Of a stretch of DNA of 64,000 nt, positions 54,577 through 62,159 are shown one piece after another. Below the pieces are notes generated by a model. It did not search any database. It was not told the origin of the DNA and saw only the letters and a program-made list of their open reading frames with translations. The stretch's first letter is position 1; the number at the start of each line of letters is the position of its first letter. Made by a program: the position numbers and the translations under genes. This DNA is from Minisyncoccus sp041663305. GTDB lineage: Bacteria; Patescibacteriota; Minisyncoccia; Minisyncoccales; Minisyncoccaceae. Location of the stretch: assembly GCA_041663305.1 (NCBI GenBank), contig JBAYMT010000003.1:1-64000 (forward strand). The letters run 5' to 3'.

Positions 54577-55545
54577 ATGAAAAATAAAAAATCAGAAACC
54601 GAGTTAAGAAATAATCTGCTTTCTGGAGACTGGGTAATCATAGCCCCCGCAAGATCAAACGTTCCCAAAGGAAGCGAGGACTGTCCTTTTTGCACTTTAA
54701 AAGATCAAGAAAAACCAGTGCTTATATACAACAACGGAAAAATAGTAAACGATACCAAGAAATGGACAACAGTCGTGATACCAAACAAGTATCCGGTTTT
54801 TACTCCACTGGCAAACGAACATTCGAGTGAAACTGAAAGCCGCTTCAAAATAAAAACTCCGGGGCACCACGAATTGGTAATCACATCAGACCACAATAAG
54901 AATATTTCCGAACTTCCTGTTAAAAAAATAAAAGAAATGTTTGATTGCTACAAGTCCAGAATAATCACTCTCAAAAAAGATAGATTTGTAAAATATATTT
55001 CCATCTTCCAGAATTGCGGAGAAAAAGCCGGAGCAAGTCAAAAACATCCACATTCACAAATAATAACAATTCCTTTTGTTGATAAAGAATTGGAAATGAT
55101 TGTTAAGAATTCAAAAAAATACTTCAACAAGAATAAAAAATGCATCCATTGCGAAATCATTAAGCAGGAAATAAAAAACAAGAAAAGATTGATCTTAGAA
55201 AATGATTCGTTCGTGGCATATGTGCCATACGCGCCAAAATTTACTTTCCAAATAATAATAGCTCCAAAAAAACACCGCGGCTTATTTGAAGAGATAGCCG
55301 AAAAAGAAAAATTAGACCTAGCCGAAATACTAAAAAAATCATTAATAAGATATAAGAAAAAACTTAACGATTCGGCCTACAATTTTTTCTTATACAATGC
55401 GCCGAGCGATAATAAGGATTACAGCTTTTTCCATTGGTATGTATCATTAGCTCCAAGGATCGGATACTTAGGAGGTTTTGAGGTGGGAGCCAATATGGAA
55501 ATAATAACAAGATATCCCGAAGATCAAGCAAAAATATTAAGATAA
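54577..55545 (+). CDS. galT: Galactose-1-phosphate uridylyltransferase-like protein
   Basis: The protein is 322 residues. LSGDWVIIAPARSNVP is the GalT N-terminal signature. CPFC (about 35-38) and CIHC (about 193-196) are zinc or structural Cys pairs. ASQKHPHSQI contains the catalytic His-Pro-His. FFHWYVSLAPRI is a second HIT-like half. It transfers a nucleotide between sugar phosphates; at 322 residues it is close to the archaeal/short GalT and ADP-glucose phosphorylase relatives. It lies 4 nt upstream of tpiA, so the two form a sugar-phosphate operon. The galT assignment is by family, not confirmed substrate. Confidence 0.82.
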   Translation: MKNKKSETELRNNLLSGDWVIIAPARSNVPKGSEDCPFCTLKDQEKPVLIYNNGKIVNDTKKWTTVVIPNKYPVFTPLANEHSSETESRFKIKTPGHHELVITSDHNKNISELPVKKIKEMFDCYKSRIITLKKDRFVKYISIFQNCGEKAGASQKHPHSQIITIPFVDKELEMIVKNSKKYFNKNKKCIHCEIIKQEIKNKKRLILENDSFVAYVPYAPKFTFQIIIAPKKHRGLFEEIAEKEKLDLAEILKKSLIRYKKKLNDSAYNFFLYNAPSDNKDYSFFHWYVSLAPRIGYLGGFEVGANMEIITRYPEDQAKILR

Positions 55546-55549
55546 AACT

Positions 55550-56296
55550 ATGAAAAACAAACTAATTATAGCCAACTGGAAATGCAACCCAACTAAGGCA
55601 AAAGAAGGCGAAAAAATCCTCAACGACATTAAGAAAAACCTTAATACCAAAAACAAGGTAGTAATCTGTCCGCCAGTCATCTTTTTAAGCCAATATTTTG
55701 ACCTTTTCAGCTCCTTTTTCAGCTTTGGCGTTCAAGACCTTCATTATAAGGAAAAAGGGCCCTACACGGGCGAAATTTCGCCAAAAATGGCACAAGATGT
55801 CGGCTGTAAATACGCTATAATAGGCCATTCGGAACGCAGGACAATACTCAAGGAAACCGACCAGGAAATAAACCTTAAATTACAACAAATAATTACCACA
55901 ACAAAAATTACCCCGATATTGTGCATAGGAGAAAGCGGGGAAGAGAGAAAGGCAAAAAAGACCAATCTTATAATCAAGAAACAACTTGATCTTTCACTAA
56001 GAAATATACCCAAAGATAAGGCAGAAAAAATAGTTATAGCATACGAACCTATTTGGGCAATCGGCACAGGAGTAGTGGCAACAGAAGAAGAAATAAGCGA
56101 AGCAAAAGACAATATTGTAAAAATATTGTGCGACATTTATGGCAACAAAACCGCCTCCCAAATAAAAATCATCTATGGGGGAAGCGTAGACGCAAACAAT
56201 ATCGCTTCCATACTGAATACTGGTATGGATGGAGTGCTTGTGGGAGGCGCCTCGCTAAAGCCTAAAGATTTTTCAATGATTGCAAATTGTAAATAA
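55550..56296 (+). CDS. tpiA: Triosephosphate isomerase
   Basis: The protein is 248 residues. IANWKCN (substrate Lys at about 11), IIGHSERR (electrophilic His), AYEPIWAIGTG (catalytic Glu), and IIYGGSVDANNI plus GVLVGGASLKP (phosphate-binding) are all present. It interconverts dihydroxyacetone phosphate and glyceraldehyde 3-phosphate. Operon with the GalT-like gene. Normal length, and no sign of fusion to phosphoglycerate kinase. Confidence 0.95.
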   Translation: MKNKLIIANWKCNPTKAKEGEKILNDIKKNLNTKNKVVICPPVIFLSQYFDLFSSFFSFGVQDLHYKEKGPYTGEISPKMAQDVGCKYAIIGHSERRTILKETDQEINLKLQQIITTTKITPILCIGESGEERKAKKTNLIIKKQLDLSLRNIPKDKAEKIVIAYEPIWAIGTGVVATEEEISEAKDNIVKILCDIYGNKTASQIKIIYGGSVDANNIASILNTGMDGVLVGGASLKPKDFSMIANCK

Positions 56297-56324
56297 TATT
56301 TAAATATTATTTAAATATTTTAAA

Positions 56325-56358
56325 AATAAAAAGAACCCCGATCAAGGGTCTTTTTATT
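56325..56358 (+). terminator. Terminator of the galT-tpiA operon
   Basis: AAAAGAACCC...GGGTCTTTTTATTT with loop CGATCAA. Confidence 0.75.
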
Positions 56359-56489
56359 TGATATTTTTATTTTTTAGCAGAGCCAAAAATAATTTTATAT
56401 ATTGATTTTATCTTTGACTCAAAAAAAACGAGCCAAGAAGAAATATATCAAAAAGAAAATTTTTCGTCAAGACTATTTCAAAAATAATT

Positions 56490-56660
56490 TACCTGTCATT
56501 AATATCCGCAAGTGAAGCAATCTTAATTACAAGGATTAATAATTCGTAATTCGTAACTAGTACTAGGTAGTTTTCTTCCAGAAAACTTTTAAAATACAGA
56601 GAGCTTACTGAAAGTAAGCTTCCAAACACTAATTGCCAGCTACTGATTACTAATTACTAA
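56490..56660. repeat. Degenerate dispersed repeats before the recombinase stop
   Basis: TGTCATTAATATCCGC...GAAGCAATCTTAA (family A, decayed), AATTCGTAATTCGTAACTAG and TACTGATTACTAATTACTAA (family C). An AGAGAGCTTACTGAAAGTAAGCTT hairpin lies at about 56,598. No gene is seen in 56,297-56,667. Confidence 0.5.
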
Positions 56661-56667
56661 GATTGTA

Positions 56668-57624
56668 CTAATCTTTAAGATCTTTGCCACTATGGAACTG
56701 CCTATGGATATCTCTCAGCTTCTTATTAGTGACATGGGTATATATCTGAGTAGTGGCTATATTCCTGTGTCCCAAAAACTCTTGAATAATTCTAAGATCA
56801 ACTCCTTGATTCAAAAGATCTGTAGCCATACTATGGCGCAATGTGTGCGGAGTCGTAAAATACGGTATATTTGCCAACGTTGCATACCTCTTGACCAATC
56901 GCTCAACCGAACGAGGCGTCAAACGGGCGTCTGAACCTTTTCTTCTTCGGTAGTTGATAAACAATGCCTTTTCTTCGTCATCGCGAGTTTTGAGATATTT
57001 TTTGAGCCAGACCAAAGCACGCTCGGAAAAGTAAACTGTCCTGGGATGATTTCCTTTGCCAATAACACCGATCTCCAAATCCTTTTTATTTTCTATATTC
57101 TTGAATTGCTCACGATTCAAAGCAGTCAGTTCAGCAATACGCAAGCCCGTTGAAAATAATATTTCTAATATGGATCGATCTCGAAGTCCGTCAGCATTAT
57201 TTATATCAGGAGCAAGCAATAATTTTTCTATCTGGTCCAGCGTCAAGAACTTTACAGTTTTTTCTTTTGCATCCTTGGGAAGTTGTATCTTGTCGGCCGG
57301 CAAAGATATTATATCTTTAGCGGCAAAAAAAGATAAAAGCGACCTCAAGGCAATCAGATAATAATTCTGCGTAAGTTTGGATAATATTTTACCAGTTTGG
57401 CGATCTTTGAATCTGGCCAAATACAAACGATAATTCCAAATATCTTCAGGAGTCAATTCATGAGGTTTTAAACTTTCGCTGTGAGTATTTAAAAGCCAGT
57501 CGGTAAATTTTTTAAGATACCGGCCATAGTTCTCCTGAGTCTTAGAGGATAGACCTCTCTCGATTTCACAATAATCAAGAAAGTCGGGAATATGCTTGAT
57601 TATGGGCTTGGGGGAGTTCTCCAT
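56668..57624 (-). CDS. xerD: Xer-type tyrosine recombinase
   Basis: The protein is 318 residues. An N-terminal SAM-like core-binding domain (1-110, with FLDYCEIERGLSSKT) and a catalytic domain hold all six residues: Arg162 (TGLRIAEL), Lys190, His260 and Arg263 (HTLRHSMAT), His286 (LGHRNIATT), and nucleophile Tyr295 (IYTHV). Length matches XerC/XerD; no integron-integrase insert is seen. It probably resolves chromosome dimers at dif, though a mobile role cannot be excluded amid this repeat-rich region. Symbol xerD rather than xerC is by resemblance only. Confidence 0.88.
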   Translation of the reverse strand: MENSPKPIIKHIPDFLDYCEIERGLSSKTQENYGRYLKKFTDWLLNTHSESLKPHELTPEDIWNYRLYLARFKDRQTGKILSKLTQNYYLIALRSLLSFFAAKDIISLPADKIQLPKDAKEKTVKFLTLDQIEKLLLAPDINNADGLRDRSILEILFSTGLRIAELTALNREQFKNIENKKDLEIGVIGKGNHPRTVYFSERALVWLKKYLKTRDDEEKALFINYRRRKGSDARLTPRSVERLVKRYATLANIPYFTTPHTLRHSMATDLLNQGVDLRIIQEFLGHRNIATTQIYTHVTNKKLRDIHRQFHSGKDLKD

Positions 57625-58105
57625 AGGTTTTATTGGTATTATAAGGTTTTTGGCATATATTACGTCGCTTAACCTACATTGTACGACATTTAAGATATGC
57701 TTATGTGTGGGCCTTTCAGCCCCTCCCTTATATATTTATATGTGTCTTTTTATTTATCTCTTCTAATACCATTTTATTATTTTTATTCCCCTAAGTCAAA
57801 CAAATATTCTTCTCTAAAAATATTTTTATAGTTTTTATAGATTATTAATAATTTTATTTCTCAGAAATTAAAAAATTTCCAAAACCAGTTGAACACTTAT
57901 ACCACTATTTTTTTCCCAAGCCATTTTGTGACCTCAAATTTTATCATTAAATAGCTAGTTGATTTTTTACAAATTCTCAGTCCCCCAAGCCTCTCAATTT
58001 TTAGACCTTCGGCAAGATCATATCTTTTTCAAAAAGAAATATAAACCTCCACCATTCACCTATCCAATAAAAAACCAACATCAGCAATTTCTATTTTATT
58101 CAAAC
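57625..58105. other. AT-rich gene-free interval
   Basis: No supported coding frame. The XerD promoter probably lies just upstream of 57,624 (minus-strand TATAAT at about 57,638-57,643). The rest is polypyrimidine- and AT-rich. An imperfect CTTAA...TTAAG inverted repeat lies at about 57,669-57,695 (see rejected items). Confidence 0.45.
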
Positions 58106-58133
58106 TTGACATATCGAGATTTTATTGTAAGCT
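58106..58133 (+). promoter_or_regulatory. Promoter with implied leaderless start
   Basis: TTGACA (58106-58111), 16 bp spacer, TAAGCT (58128-58133), six bases from ATG 58,140. Confidence 0.5.
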
Positions 58134-58139
58134 TTATTT

Positions 58140-58514
58140 ATGTCATGTCATGACATTAAAAACAAGGCGATACTCTTTGCTTTGTTATATGCAATGTTTA
58201 TGGTTATCACGACCATATTCGGAATAGCCGCAATTACCAATAAAACCCTTCTGGGTGGAATATATATCCTTGTCGGGGTTGCAGCCTTTGGGTGCGGAGT
58301 CATAATGTTTCTCCATGCATTCAAGGAAACGTTAAACAGTCGCTATGCCCTTTGCGCTCTCGTAGTGGCGATTGTATGGTTAGCTATCGCGCAAGTAATC
58401 ACGCCAGAAAGTATTGTAACGTACACTATTGTAGCAAGCTTGCGAGTTGCCGGCATATCAATTGCCATCTTTCTGTTCAGTAAGCACGTTGCGATAGTTT
58501 TATCCCCATCATAA
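58140..58514 (+). CDS. Four-TM membrane protein, likely leaderless
   Basis: The protein is 124 residues. Four hydrophobic spans lie at about 9-29, 36-60, 67-88 and 93-115 with short polar links. A Cys-His start (MSCHDIKNK) precedes the first span. Small-residue patterns (GIAAIT, GVAAFGCGVIMF) suggest a helix-packed bundle as in small transporters or accessory subunits. The ATG lies at the expected transcription start. Terminator follows. Family not recognised. Confidence 0.6.
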   Translation: MSCHDIKNKAILFALLYAMFMVITTIFGIAAITNKTLLGGIYILVGVAAFGCGVIMFLHAFKETLNSRYALCALVVAIVWLAIAQVITPESIVTYTIVASLRVAGISIAIFLFSKHVAIVLSPS

Positions 58515-58515
58515 T

Positions 58516-58542
58516 CTCGTTTTTTAGCGAGTTTTTTGTTTT
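58516..58542 (+). terminator. Terminator of the 58,140 gene
   Basis: CTCG...CGAG stem (AATCTCGTTTTTTAGCGAG) with a T-run after it. Confidence 0.6.
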
Positions 58543-58641
58543 TATGTCTTTCCCCTTTAGCAAAAATAAGACACACCAAAAAGGTGTGCATTATTTATTT
58601 GAATTTTTACACGGAAGTTATATTATAAAACACAGCATATT

Positions 58642-58818
58642 ATGGAACTATCTACTTATTTACTAAATAATAGCGGGACGAATTGTGCTAAGTGCTCCCA
58701 CGCTCAAAGTGGCACCCTTTGCGATTTAATCTGCGCAAAGCCTGTATCAGATGATAAGCCCCAACAAACGAACTCCCCAAAAAGGAGCTTTTTATTTAAA
58801 TTTGTAATATTTCATTGA
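58642..58818 (+). CDS. Small Cys-rich protein overlapping the copA 3' end
   Basis: The frame encodes 58 residues: MELSTYLLNNSGTNCAKCSH, then LCDLICAK with four cysteines suited to one zinc or metal site. The last 15 residues are encoded by a CTCC/GGAG terminator and then by the complement of the copA end, so the real protein may be shorter in function or the terminator is shared. Four Cys beside a copper operon could be incidental. AT-rich promoter-like TATTATAAAA precedes the ATG by about 15 nt. Confidence 0.4.
   Translation: MELSTYLLNNSGTNCAKCSHAQSGTLCDLICAKPVSDDKPQQTNSPKRSFLFKFVIFH
58778..58800. terminator. Bidirectional terminator at the end of copA
   Basis: CTCC-CCAAAAA-GGAG with T-run on the plus strand and an opposing A/T-rich flank, between convergent genes. 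Confidence 0.5.
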
Positions 58819-61002
58819 TAACGAATTACAAACAACACTAATTGAAGACAAAGCCATAGCCGCTGCCGCAATAGCAGGATTTAATAACCAACCCGTAATA
58901 TTATATAAAGCGCCAGCGGCAATCAATACTCCAAAAAGATTATAAAAGAATGCCCAGAACAAATTTTGCTTTATTTTAAAAACAGAATACTTTCCCAAAT
59001 TAAATAGCATCGGCAAATGATCAAGCCTATTTCTCATCAAAACCACTTCGCCAGCCTCAATGGAGATATCTGACCCCGACGCCATAACAATTCCTACGTC
59101 AGACTGCATCAATGCCGGGGCATCATTAATGCCGTCTCCAATCATTGCAACAGTGTTCCCTTCTTGTTGTATTTTTTTTATGATTTCCGATTTTTTATGA
59201 GGCAATACTTCACTATAAACAAAATCAACTTTTGTTTCTCCTCCTATAGCTTCGGCGGCCCGCTTATTATCGCCAGTAATCATTGCTACTTTTATTTTAA
59301 GTTTCTTCAATAAAGAGACTACTTCCCTAGCTTCATCGCGCACAGCATCTTTTACACTAACGCAACCCAAAGCAATTTTTTCACTGGCCAAAAACATTAT
59401 TGTTGCCCCTTCGCTTTCAAAACGTTTCATATCATCCGCAAATGTCTCCACGCTAATATTATTTTCACTCATCAATGAGTATGATCCTAATAGATATTTC
59501 TTTCCATTTATCTCTCCTTCTATTCCCTTGCCAAATATCGCTTTAAAGTTTTCTACCTTCAGTTTTTTTAATTCAAGATTATTCATTTTCTTGACTATCG
59601 GAATCGCCAAAGAATGCTCCGATACGCCTTCAAGAGATCCTATTATTTGGATAAAATCATTTTTATCAATTTTTGAAGAAAAATCTATTAGTTCGGGCTG
59701 TCCTTTTGTTAAAGTTCCTGTTTTATCAAAAACAACATAATTAACACGACTGGCAAGTTCAAGTGCCCGCCCATTTTTTATAAGTATTCCTTTTTTTGCT
59801 CCAAGGCCTATTCCCATTATAACAGCTGTAGGAGTTGCCAATCCTAATGTGCAAGGACAGGCTACGATCAAAACAGAAACAAATACAGTCAGAATAAAAA
59901 ATATATCCTTCCCTGCAGTAAACCAGAATAAAGAAGCAGCTAATGCAATTACAATAATCGAAGGAACAAAATAGTAAGCAACCCTGTCTGCCAGAAGCTG
60001 AATCGGAGCTTTAGATGATGACGCTTCTTCCATAACTTTTACTATCTTTGCAAGCATTGAATCTTCGCCCAAATAAAGAGCCTTGATTTTTAAACTTCCC
60101 GTCAAGTTCATAGTCCCTCCGATAACACTACTATCAATTTTTTTATCAATCGGGATGCTTTCTCCAGTAATAACCTTTTCGTCAATTGCCGACACACCCT
60201 CAATAACTATTCCATCCACCGGTATTGTTTCCCCGGGAAACACAAGAATAATATCTCCTGCTTTTATATCATCAATCAGAACTTTTTTTTGGATTCCATT
60301 ATCAAGCACAGTAGCTTCGCGAGGTCGCAGTTCCATAATGCTTTTTATGGCATTATTTGTTTTTTCCTTTGCCGAATATTCCAAATACTTCCCAAGTGAT
60401 ATGAATATCAAAATCATTATCGCGCTTTCAAAATACAGTTGTCCATCAAAACCAGACGGATAAAACCATATAAGAAATGCTATTGCAAGACTATAAAAAT
60501 AAGCCGCAAAAGTTCCTATTTCTATCAGCGAATCCATATTTGGACTCCTGCTAATGATTTTTTTAAAACCAGATACATAAATATTATAATTTATAAATAT
60601 AACAACCGTTGCAATTATAAATTGGACCAACGCTACTGCTTTCATAGGGATGTCTATTATCGGCAAAGAAAACAATCTTGAAACGGAATAAATAATCACC
60701 GGCAAGCCCAATAAAAAAGAAATCCAGAAATTATTTCTTAATTTTTTAAGTTCTTCTTTTTTTTCGATTTCCATTTCTGCAGTGGAATTGTTATTTATTC
60801 GTTTTGCGCTGTACCCAAGCTTTTCTATTTTCTCTATTATGTCGCCGATATCAACACTACTTTCGTTATATTCCAAAAACAATACACCGTTTGTAAAATT
60901 TACTTGCGCCTTCAAAACTCCAGGAACAGTGCCAATGTTTTTTTCAATATTAGAACTGCAAGAGGTGCAGCTCATTCCTTCTATCTTAAAAAATGCTTTC
61001 AT
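58792..61002 (-). CDS. copA: Copper-translocating P1B-type ATPase
   Basis: The protein is 736 residues. An N-terminal HMA domain with GMSCTSC (C12, C15) precedes six to eight TM spans. The metal-channel CPC (VACPCTLGLATP), phosphorylated Asp in DKTGTLTKG, MITGDN and GDGINDAPAL hinge are present. The ATP-binding HP motif reads SEHSLA, with Ser for the usual Pro. Family CopA exports Cu(I) from the cytoplasm. It is the third gene of the minus-strand copper operon (csoR, HMA-membrane protein, copA), starting 5 nt after the previous gene. Expression should rise when CsoR binds copper. Confidence 0.92.
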   Translation of the reverse strand: MKAFFKIEGMSCTSCSSNIEKNIGTVPGVLKAQVNFTNGVLFLEYNESSVDIGDIIEKIEKLGYSAKRINNNSTAEMEIEKKEELKKLRNNFWISFLLGLPVIIYSVSRLFSLPIIDIPMKAVALVQFIIATVVIFINYNIYVSGFKKIISRSPNMDSLIEIGTFAAYFYSLAIAFLIWFYPSGFDGQLYFESAIMILIFISLGKYLEYSAKEKTNNAIKSIMELRPREATVLDNGIQKKVLIDDIKAGDIILVFPGETIPVDGIVIEGVSAIDEKVITGESIPIDKKIDSSVIGGTMNLTGSLKIKALYLGEDSMLAKIVKVMEEASSSKAPIQLLADRVAYYFVPSIIVIALAASLFWFTAGKDIFFILTVFVSVLIVACPCTLGLATPTAVIMGIGLGAKKGILIKNGRALELASRVNYVVFDKTGTLTKGQPELIDFSSKIDKNDFIQIIGSLEGVSEHSLAIPIVKKMNNLELKKLKVENFKAIFGKGIEGEINGKKYLLGSYSLMSENNISVETFADDMKRFESEGATIMFLASEKIALGCVSVKDAVRDEAREVVSLLKKLKIKVAMITGDNKRAAEAIGGETKVDFVYSEVLPHKKSEIIKKIQQEGNTVAMIGDGINDAPALMQSDVGIVMASGSDISIEAGEVVLMRNRLDHLPMLFNLGKYSVFKIKQNLFWAFFYNLFGVLIAAGALYNITGWLLNPAIAAAAMALSSISVVCNSLSMKYYKFK

Positions 61003-61007
61003 ATCTT

Positions 61008-61745
61008 TTAGATTTCAGTTGCTTTATATGTTTTAAAAATATCCAATCCAAGTATTTGAGCTCGACTGATGACGCTTGGATCAAACTTTATCTTAAATTT
61101 ATTAGAAGAATAAAATTCAACACTCTCAACTCCTCCCAGCTTTTCCAAATCTCCAGTTACTAAAAATGCATGACCAGAACAAGGAAGATCAACAGAAATA
61201 TCAAATGCTTCAATTGTATTATCAAAACCTGTTTGCTTTCCATTGGACAATTCATCGCCTGATGTGTTTTTTGGCAAGTCTTTTTTTTGTTCATTAGAAG
61301 TCTTAGAAAAAACTTCATCAGGTGAAACATCATACCGTGTTTCCAGATTTTGAATAGCTGTATTAATCGGTTTAATTCCTCCAACAATTGGCATTACATA
61401 ATTAAAAAATAGGATATTTACTATTATGGTAGTTGAAAAAAGAATGATCAAATAATTCCTTTTTGCAACAATTCCTTCCCACGATAAACTGTTAATCCTT
61501 CTTAGATAAAAGATTGCCGATATCAAAGCAAATAACAGAGATAAACCGATCAACATTGGCATAAAATATGGCAACAATAAGAATTGTCTTAATACTTGCG
61601 TTGCAAAGGTAGCTCCGATAATAGAAAATACAACAAAAAGAATACAAAAAGAATGAGGAATTATTGCATACAATAATCCGCTCCAAAATCCATTTACATT
61701 TTTAGTTTTAACGCTGCAGCAATCTTTATTCTTTACATTTTCCAT
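61008..61745 (-). CDS. Membrane protein with C-terminal metal-associated (HMA-like) domain
   Basis: The protein is 245 residues. A CC motif sits near the N-terminus (KDCCSVKT), followed by three TM spans (about 28-48, 53-75, 95-112). An external or cytosolic linker and a ferredoxin-like domain follow: DLPCSGHAFLVTGDLEKLGGVESVEFYSS with a Cys-x-x-His in place of C-x-x-C. The pattern is HMA-like. It may pass copper to CopA or act as a sensor. It lies 1 nt after csoR and 5 nt before copA in the same direction, so all are one operon. Confidence 0.7.
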   Translation of the reverse strand: MENVKNKDCCSVKTKNVNGFWSGLLYAIIPHSFCILFVVFSIIGATFATQVLRQFLLLPYFMPMLIGLSLLFALISAIFYLRRINSLSWEGIVAKRNYLIILFSTTIIVNILFFNYVMPIVGGIKPINTAIQNLETRYDVSPDEVFSKTSNEQKKDLPKNTSGDELSNGKQTGFDNTIEAFDISVDLPCSGHAFLVTGDLEKLGGVESVEFYSSNKFKIKFDPSVISRAQILGLDIFKTYKATEI

Positions 61746-61746
61746 A

Positions 61747-62016
61747 TTATTTAGATAGTTTAGTCACTTTTAAAATTTCGGCAATCATCTCATTTTTTTT
61801 CTTTTCGTCATTTGAAGACATAGCGCTCTTAAAACAAGAACCGAGATGATTCTCCATTATCATTTGATTGGCCGACTTTAATAACCCTATTACTGCTAAG
61901 TTCTGTTGCATAATATCAATACAGTATTCTCCGTCTTCCGTCATCTTAATTATTTTTTCCAAAGAACTTCTAGCTTTTTTAAAATTTATCAATGATTTTT
62001 CATTTTTATTATCCAT
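61747..62016 (-). CDS. csoR: CsoR-family copper-sensing repressor
   Basis: The protein is 89 residues, all helical. Metal ligands Cys32 (EYCIDIMQQ), His57 (ENHLGS) and Cys61 (GSCFKSAM) match the C-H-C copper triad of CsoR. Apo-CsoR represses and Cu(I) releases it. The likely operator TATACCCCCACCATAGGTATA lies just upstream, overlapping the promoter start site. It is the first gene of the operon and thus autoregulated. Confidence 0.9.
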   Translation of the reverse strand: MDNKNEKSLINFKKARSSLEKIIKMTEDGEYCIDIMQQNLAVIGLLKSANQMIMENHLGSCFKSAMSSNDEKKKNEMIAEILKVTKLSK

Positions 62017-62050
62017 ATATTTTAAAATTTAATGTTTTGTTATGAGCAGA

Positions 62051-62071
62051 TATACCCCCACCATAGGTATA
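62051..62071 (-). promoter_or_regulatory. CsoR operator
   Basis: TATACCCCCACCATAGGTATA is a pseudo-palindrome with TATACC/GGTATA arms around a C-rich centre, the typical form of CsoR boxes. It sits between the -10 box and the csoR start, where binding would block transcription. Confidence 0.7.
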
Positions 62072-62076
62072 GGTAC

Positions 62077-62105
62077 ATAATACTGCTCTATCTTTAAGCT
62101 GTCAA
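62077..62105 (-). promoter_or_regulatory. Promoter of the copper operon
   Basis: On the minus strand TTGACA (62105-62100), 17 bp spacer, TATTAT (62082-62077). Good match immediately upstream of the CsoR operator. Confidence 0.75.
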
Positions 62106-62113
62106 GCAAATTT

Positions 62114-62139
62114 AAAAAGACTTGCCTTTCGGTAAGTCT
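62114..62139 (-). terminator. Terminator of the carboxyltransferase gene
   Basis: On the minus strand AGACTTACC-GAAA-GGCAAGTCT followed by TTTTAAA, ending 9 bp before the copper-operon -35 box. Confidence 0.75.
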
Positions 62140-62159
62140 GATATATTAAAAATTTTAAG

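Noticed and set aside
57665..57700. dif-like site beside the Xer recombinase
   Set aside because: An imperfect CTTAA...TTAAG inverted repeat exists, but only five bases of each arm match, and the spacing does not fit an 11-6-11 dif core.
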